Source: Lachnospiraceae bacterium (GTDB lineage: Bacteria > Bacillota > Clostridia > Lachnospirales > Lachnospiraceae). From it: DNA of 10,666 nucleotides. This document shows, in pieces, positions 6,575 to 10,666 of this stretch. A program made the position numbers and the translations under genes. Positions within the stretch are counted from its first letter, which is position 1, and each line of letters opens with the position of its first letter. The notes under the pieces were generated by a model that did not search any database, was not told the DNA's origin, and saw only the letters and a program-made list of their open reading frames with translations. The stretch lies in the NCBI GenBank assembly GCA_003488965.1, contig DNJW01000310.1, positions 541 through 11,206 of the forward strand, read 5' to 3'.

Positions 6575-8651
6575 GAGAGAAAAAGAGCCGCTAGGCATAT
6601 TGGATAAATTTCATATTCAAGTCAGCGATATCAGGGATTATCAAATTATCGGCATTGATCCGGGTGCAGGGGAATGGTCTGCTTCAGGAGTGGAGCTTTT
6701 AGGGAACACCATAGACAGAGTGAAGGACTTGTATGTTTTGAACGATGGAAGGACATGCAAGGACAGTTCCGTATTATATTACAGCAAGGATGCGGAAAAC
6801 TGGGAAATCGGCGAAAGAGCCGGAAAGTTAGCGGACAACGAAGAAGCCAAAAGGGGATTTTACGAAAACTTTAAGGTATTGCCGGGCAGCCCATATGCGC
6901 AGGAATGCTACGGGGGCAATTTTGAAAATCCTACGATGGAAGACTTGATGCGGCAGAATTTCCAATGTATTGTAAAACGGCTGTTTGTAGACGGAGGAAA
7001 TAACCTGAGGGGGAAAAAATGTATTTTTTTTGTAGGTCGTCCGGCCAGCCTGGATTGGGAGAAGGCAGAACTTTCCTATTGTGATATACTGCACCAGGCT
7101 CTTCAAACACAGGGGATGGAGAAGGAAGAAATACAGATAGCGATGGTTTCTGAGGCACAGGCTTCCCTGGCAGCGGAAATTTACGGCAGAGGGCTGGATT
7201 TGAAATCGGGGCGCTGTCAGGTTGTGATAGATGTAGGTTCCAGCACAGTGGATGCCATCGTGGTAAAAGACGGGAAGGTCATAGGAGAATACAGCCGTCA
7301 GATTGGAGCCGGATGTATTGAAGAAAATATGCTGGAATTGTGGATGTATGACGACTGCAGTCAGGACGGAGCGGGAAGGAGCCGTCTGGAGCAGTATTTT
7401 TCGCAGGATGGTCAATATAGACAGATAGTTTCGGCCAGAAAACGGTTAAGGGAAAAGCTGAGAGAGGTTCCTTATATCAGTGGGGATTATTTTGAGGAGT
7501 TCAAGTTTTCTAAAATAAGTAAATTTTATAAGCTATTAGATATTCCTCCGGCTCTTTTGCGGTTTGAACTGCGGATTCATAAAGAAAATTACTTCGGACA
7601 GAATGGGAGTGGCGGTACAAAAGGCAATGGGCAATGGATTTCTATAGAAGGAGAAGGGGATTTCCTTGGAATTAATAATAAAACAATGGAAAATGCCATA
7701 TATAGGATGCCTATTTTCGTTCCTTGTACAGAGTATGGAGAACGGGATAATCCGTATAAGCAGGCCTGCATATACCGGTCTTATTATGAGGCATTGGCAC
7801 ATTTTATAAGAGGGGTGAAGGAAATGCATTTGAAGGATGAGCCTTTGCCCGATGTAATCATTACAGGAGGAGCCGGTGTCATGCCGTTTGTAGGAGGGTT
7901 GATTCGGGGAGAGCTGGGCGTGGAACCGGAGAATTCAGCCCAGCCCAGTTATACGGTTTCCAGAGGGCTGGCATACATCGGTTATGCGGAAATTAAGAAG
8001 AGGGAAGAGCTTACAGCTATTAACCGGATTATTTCAAAAGTATTTGCGGAGAATGCAGGAAATTTGTCCTATCAGATTAAGGCCTCTTTCAGCAGATGGA
8101 TTGTGGACCAGAGGATGGAGACACTTAGAAAGTGGAAGGATTTCGGTTACGGTACTTCATTGGATGAGGCTATCAATCAAACATATCATTATAAAAGCAA
8201 AGATATCGGGGAAATGGAACTGGTGGAAAACTGGTGGGAGGAACGGATTAAACCCAAAATTGTAAAGGAGGTTCAGAACCGGTTTAAAGAGCTTTATAAA
8301 AAGGAAGAGGTTTCTTATGATTTTACAGTTCATGAGCAGATTGTGGAAAATGCCTATAGGGAAAGCCGGACAACCAATGTCAATTTTGATTGGAGCAGCG
8401 CTTTAGGCGGATGGACTGCATTGTGGACAAACACAGGAAAAACGGATTATACGTCTGAAAAAAGAGAAAAGTTTTTCCAGAAGGCCCAGGAGCATTATGA
8501 AGAAATGCAGGCCAATGTAAGAAAGCAGAAATCGGTTTGCGAACTGGCACAAATCCATGTGGATGAAATTATAGACGGCTTTAAAGAGGAGCTTTGTCAG
8601 GATGTGTCTGCTTATGTAGAGGGGCTGACGCCTTATATTGTCCGCCAGTAG
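6561..8651 (+). CDS. Hsp70-like ATPase (actin-like fold) with non-canonical C-terminus
   Basis: 696 residues. An actin/Hsp70 ATPase domain starts after a 26-residue extension. Phosphate-1 loop GIDPGAG is at 31-37 (D33), and FVGRPASLDWEKAE (around 157-170) stands where Hsp70 has the VPAYF segment. EAQASLAAEIYGRGLD begins at 198 (catalytic-type E198). Phosphate-2 loop VIDVGSSTVD has D224 and T229, and the adenosine motif VIITGGAGVMPFVGG is at 433-447, followed by YTVSRGLAYIGY. All nucleotide-binding elements are therefore present, although several glycines differ from DnaK. About 180 residues between phosphate-2 and adenosine motifs are diverged. The last 220 residues are helical and do not look like the DnaK beta-sandwich; they include a Trp/Gly-rich stretch (FDWSSALGGWTALW, from 609). 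The ATG overlaps the previous gene by 14 nt, pointing to translational coupling. It likely acts with the flanking genes; substrate unknown. Confidence 0.88.
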   Translation: MGVNRREKEPLGILDKFHIQVSDIRDYQIIGIDPGAGEWSASGVELLGNTIDRVKDLYVLNDGRTCKDSSVLYYSKDAENWEIGERAGKLADNEEAKRGFYENFKVLPGSPYAQECYGGNFENPTMEDLMRQNFQCIVKRLFVDGGNNLRGKKCIFFVGRPASLDWEKAELSYCDILHQALQTQGMEKEEIQIAMVSEAQASLAAEIYGRGLDLKSGRCQVVIDVGSSTVDAIVVKDGKVIGEYSRQIGAGCIEENMLELWMYDDCSQDGAGRSRLEQYFSQDGQYRQIVSARKRLREKLREVPYISGDYFEEFKFSKISKFYKLLDIPPALLRFELRIHKENYFGQNGSGGTKGNGQWISIEGEGDFLGINNKTMENAIYRMPIFVPCTEYGERDNPYKQACIYRSYYEALAHFIRGVKEMHLKDEPLPDVIITGGAGVMPFVGGLIRGELGVEPENSAQPSYTVSRGLAYIGYAEIKKREELTAINRIISKVFAENAGNLSYQIKASFSRWIVDQRMETLRKWKDFGYGTSLDEAINQTYHYKSKDIGEMELVENWWEERIKPKIVKEVQNRFKELYKKEEVSYDFTVHEQIVENAYRESRTTNVNFDWSSALGGWTALWTNTGKTDYTSEKREKFFQKAQEHYEEMQANVRKQKSVCELAQIHVDEIIDGFKEELCQDVSAYVEGLTPYIVRQ

Positions 8652-8667
8652 CGGGAAGGAGAAGATG

Positions 8668-10542
8668 ATGTCGGTTTTAAAGGAGGCTGGGGCAGCAGTG
8701 AGCCGCAGCTGCAGGAAAATTTTTTATTTTATCAGCGATGATTACGATATCATTCCGCGGCTTATTGACAGTAATCCGATGGTATTTGCCCAGCTGATGA
8801 GAGGAAAAATAAGCGAGGAATATTTTGCGGGCCAAAATACGTATAAAAAATTGTATAGTCAATATGTGGAAGACTGCCATTATCTGCTGAAGCCCTTGCT
8901 TTTTGCCGATGGGGACGGTCGGGCAAGGCAGGAGAGCAATCGGAGGAAACCGGGAGCCCGTATTTTTGTCTGTACAGATTTTCATCTGCTTAGAGAAACG
9001 GAACGGGGCATGATATTGAAGCAGTTTCTGGATTATGCGGAAAAGAAGGAGTGTCTGCTTCTGCTGTCTTCGCCGGTGCTTGCCTTGCCTTGCGGATATG
9101 AGCAGATTGCAGAAGTTATCGATGTGCCGGGACCGGATACGGAGGACATCAGGGAGCAGCTTTTCGGTTATGCTGCCGCGCAGACCCGGAAAAGGGGAGA
9201 AATGCTGGATGAAGGTGCAAAGGCGCGGATTGCAGAGGCAGCGGATGATTTTAAGGGATTGGATTTTCATGAAATAGAAGCTGTTATATATGAAGTCACA
9301 GGAAAATATGGCAGTTTTTATGGCAGGAGCGGGGAGCAGAAGTGCGTGGCGGCCAGCGATGATTTTGCGGTGATTGCCGAAGCCCGCCGTGCCAGAGCGG
9401 ATACGGCGAAGAAAGAGAAGGCACGCAGGGATTCGACGGTGACAATTCTGGAAACCGGAAATCTGGTGGCAGGCTTGGGAAAATATAAGACATGGTTCGA
9501 GGGGCGGCAGGATGCCATTAAAAATCCGGCCAAGGCGCGAAGAATGGGACGGGAGCCAATCCGCGGGGTGCTGATGACCGGATTGCCAGGGACAGGAAAG
9601 ACCCAGGGGGCAAAGTATACGGCATACCGGCTGGGGATGCCTTTGGTTCAGCTGCGTATCGATAATCTTCTGGGGGGACTGGTGGGCGATTCCGAGAAGA
9701 ATTTTAAAAGATACCGCAAAAGGATTGAAATGCTTGCTCCTTGTGTAGTTTTGATTGACGAGATAGAAAAACTTTTTTCCGATGAAAGAAGCGGAAAGGG
9801 AGGGGGAAGCGAGGTAAAAATGAATATCTTTACCGCCCTTCTGGATTGGATGCAGGAAAATAAAAAGGGAATTTTCTTTTATGCCACATGCAATTCTGTA
9901 AAAAATCTTCCGCCGGAGCTTTTGAGGGACGGAAGGTTTTCCATGCGTTTTTGCGTTTTCATGCCGACTTACAGAGAATTGGTAGAGATTATCTGTTTTC
10001 ATATGAAACGGGTGAACGACTTGTCGGAAGGGGAGGTGTTCCGTTGTGCGGAAGAAATTTCCGGAAAAAATGGAGAAATTTTTCCTAAGGCGGCGGAAAA
10101 GTTTTTGCATCAGGTTACTCAGTATGGAAGGGCAAAAAAGAGAAATATGTTTTTTACAGGCGCGAATATAGAAGCGCTGATTAATAATGTGCAATATTGT
10201 CTTCCGGGCGGACAGGCAAGGGGAATCGGGCAGTATGTAGATGCTATGATGACTAGCGCGGAGAGCGAGTTCTGCCAGCCTTACGGCGAGACGAATTTGA
10301 AAAACGCCGTGGAATTCTGGCTGGATGCTCTGGAGAATACTTTTACGGATGCGGCCGGTTACGGCAAGGACAGCTATGGGAGAGAACGTCCGACCCCCTT
10401 ATCTTTTTACCGTTTTGATAAGCAGGAAGCTGATTTTCATAAAGATGCCATAGATTTTGATAATGAATATGACAAATATTTATATGAGATTTTTCGTGAG
10501 AAGATACGGCAGGCTTATGTGCAAAGGGTGAAAGGGGAATAA
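8668..10542 (+). CDS. Ycf46-like AAA+ ATPase
   Basis: 624 residues. The N-terminal part has DFHLL (104-108) and a SSPVLALP tract (134-141), matching the inactive N-terminal region of Ycf46-type AAA proteins. A linker with LVAGLGKYKTWFEGRQDA then leads into the ATPase domain. Walker A GLPGTGKT is at 305-312, the pore/second-region segment GLVGDSEKNF follows, Walker B VVLIDEIEK has D364 and E365, sensor-1 N409 lies in YATCN, and RDGRF supplies arginine-finger residues R420 and R423. All catalytic residues are intact, so it should form an ATP-hydrolysing oligomer that remodels proteins. The final 200 residues hold the AAA lid and an unrecognised tail. AAGGAG at 8656-8661 lies 6 nt before the chosen ATG at 8668; the ATG at 8665 and a TTG at 8638 are alternatives. 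It starts 16 nt after the Hsp70-like gene, suggesting a shared machine. Client unknown; the Ycf46 assignment is by motif order. Confidence 0.92.
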   Translation: MSVLKEAGAAVSRSCRKIFYFISDDYDIIPRLIDSNPMVFAQLMRGKISEEYFAGQNTYKKLYSQYVEDCHYLLKPLLFADGDGRARQESNRRKPGARIFVCTDFHLLRETERGMILKQFLDYAEKKECLLLLSSPVLALPCGYEQIAEVIDVPGPDTEDIREQLFGYAAAQTRKRGEMLDEGAKARIAEAADDFKGLDFHEIEAVIYEVTGKYGSFYGRSGEQKCVAASDDFAVIAEARRARADTAKKEKARRDSTVTILETGNLVAGLGKYKTWFEGRQDAIKNPAKARRMGREPIRGVLMTGLPGTGKTQGAKYTAYRLGMPLVQLRIDNLLGGLVGDSEKNFKRYRKRIEMLAPCVVLIDEIEKLFSDERSGKGGGSEVKMNIFTALLDWMQENKKGIFFYATCNSVKNLPPELLRDGRFSMRFCVFMPTYRELVEIICFHMKRVNDLSEGEVFRCAEEISGKNGEIFPKAAEKFLHQVTQYGRAKKRNMFFTGANIEALINNVQYCLPGGQARGIGQYVDAMMTSAESEFCQPYGETNLKNAVEFWLDALENTFTDAAGYGKDSYGRERPTPLSFYRFDKQEADFHKDAIDFDNEYDKYLYEIFREKIRQAYVQRVKGE

Positions 10543-10666
10543 TGTCCGGCATAATACACAAAGCAAAACAAGAAACACATACGCAAAATGACGAAATGCA
10601 CAAAGCAGAGCATTTTTTGCTTACAAAAAAATATTTTTTCGTTTATAATAAAAATATAAATTTGTT
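10542..10666 (+). CDS. Uncertain short open frame running off the right edge
   Basis: The stop of the AAA gene and an ATG share a base (TAATG), with AAAGGGG 4 nt upstream. The frame then stays open for 41 codons to the window end, starting MSGIIHKAKQETHTQNDEMH. Against it: the stretch is far more AT-rich than the cassette, contains a terminator-like hairpin and a promoter-like sequence, and no family is recognisable. It may be a chance frame or the start of a further coupled gene. Confidence 0.22.
   Translation, partial: MSGIIHKAKQETHTQNDEMHKAEHFLLTKKYFFVYNKNINL
10594..10618 (+). terminator. Weak intrinsic terminator-like hairpin after the AAA gene
   Basis: AAATGC (10594-10599) pairs with GCATTT (10610-10615) around a 10-nt loop and runs into six T residues ending at 10618. 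The stem is short and AT-rich, so termination would be inefficient. It lies 52 nt after the last stop codon, a plausible place for the end of the cassette transcript. Confidence 0.35.
10620..10649 (+). promoter_or_regulatory. Possible promoter reading out of the right edge
   Basis: CTTACA (10620-10625, 4 of 6) and TATAAT (10644-10649, perfect) are 18 nt apart, in AT-rich sequence with A/T tracts. It would serve a gene beyond the window. In such AT-rich DNA chance matches are common. Confidence 0.35.

Noticed and set aside
6828..7415. 195-codon minus-strand open frame opposite the Hsp70-like gene
   Set aside because: It lies entirely within the Hsp70-like coding region with low-complexity, non-protein-like composition and no ribosome site.
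8638..8667. TTG at 8638 as start of the AAA gene
   Set aside because: The ribosome site AAGGAG lies downstream of it and points to the ATG at 8665 or 8668.
8677..10194. Long (505-codon) open frame on the minus strand opposite the AAA ATPase
   Set aside because: It is antisense to a gene with complete AAA motifs and its protein is rich in Pro, His, Cys and Phe with no recognisable domain. It is a by-product of codon bias on the other strand.
1..10666. CRISPR array, tRNA, rRNA, transposase or phage genes
   Set aside because: No regular spaced repeats, tRNA-like cloverleaf, rRNA segment, terminal inverted repeats or transposase motifs were found on either strand by eye.

Overview
The window looks like chromosomal DNA from a gut-type Bacillota, most likely a member of the Lachnospiraceae. 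The signs are moderate GC, strong AGGAGG-type ribosome binding sites, purine-rich coding strands, a clostridial-style glutamine synthetase and a DhaS-like TetR regulator. This assignment is inference from composition and protein style. I see no tRNA, rRNA, CRISPR array, insertion sequence or prophage gene.

Left part, minus strand (1-1970): glutamine synthetase glnA (390-1820) is followed 41 nt downstream by a TetR-family regulator that is cut by the left edge (1-348). glnA has an extended -10 promoter near 1961-1969 and a leader of about 135 nt. The leader holds a 17-nt direct repeat whose second copy contains the Shine-Dalgarno sequence, and the same repeats form a 7-bp hairpin.

Right part, plus strand (2032-10542): seven tightly packed genes run away from glnA. 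In order they encode: (1) a membrane-anchored protein with an RsiV/PdaC-like extracytoplasmic domain; (2) a small putative helix-turn-helix protein; (3) a protein with a helical N-terminus and a beta-propeller-like (RCC1-like) C-terminus; (4) an N-terminally membrane-anchored cytoplasmic helical protein; (5) a soluble leucine-zipper protein sharing its C-terminal domain with (4); (6) an Hsp70-like ATPase lacking the normal substrate-binding domain; (7) a Ycf46-like AAA+ ATPase with intact Walker A, Walker B, sensor-1 and arginine-finger residues. Genes 4-5 overlap by 38 nt, 5-6 by 14 nt, and 6-7 are 16 nt apart. A promoter precedes gene 1 and a possible second one precedes gene 4, so genes 4-7 may form the core.

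The best candidate for an undescribed system is this seven-gene cassette. My working model is that gene 1 senses something outside the membrane. Genes 4 and 5 would act as paired scaffold or exchange-factor-like partners, tethering or regulating the Hsp70-like ATPase, with the AAA+ ATPase as remodelling motor. Only the ATPase folds and the membrane segments are well supported; the joint function (stress response, conflict/defence or envelope-linked chaperone) is inference.

The right edge (10543-10666) is AT-rich. It holds a weak terminator-like hairpin, a promoter-like sequence reading out of the window, and a short uncertain open frame that starts on the stop codon of gene 7.
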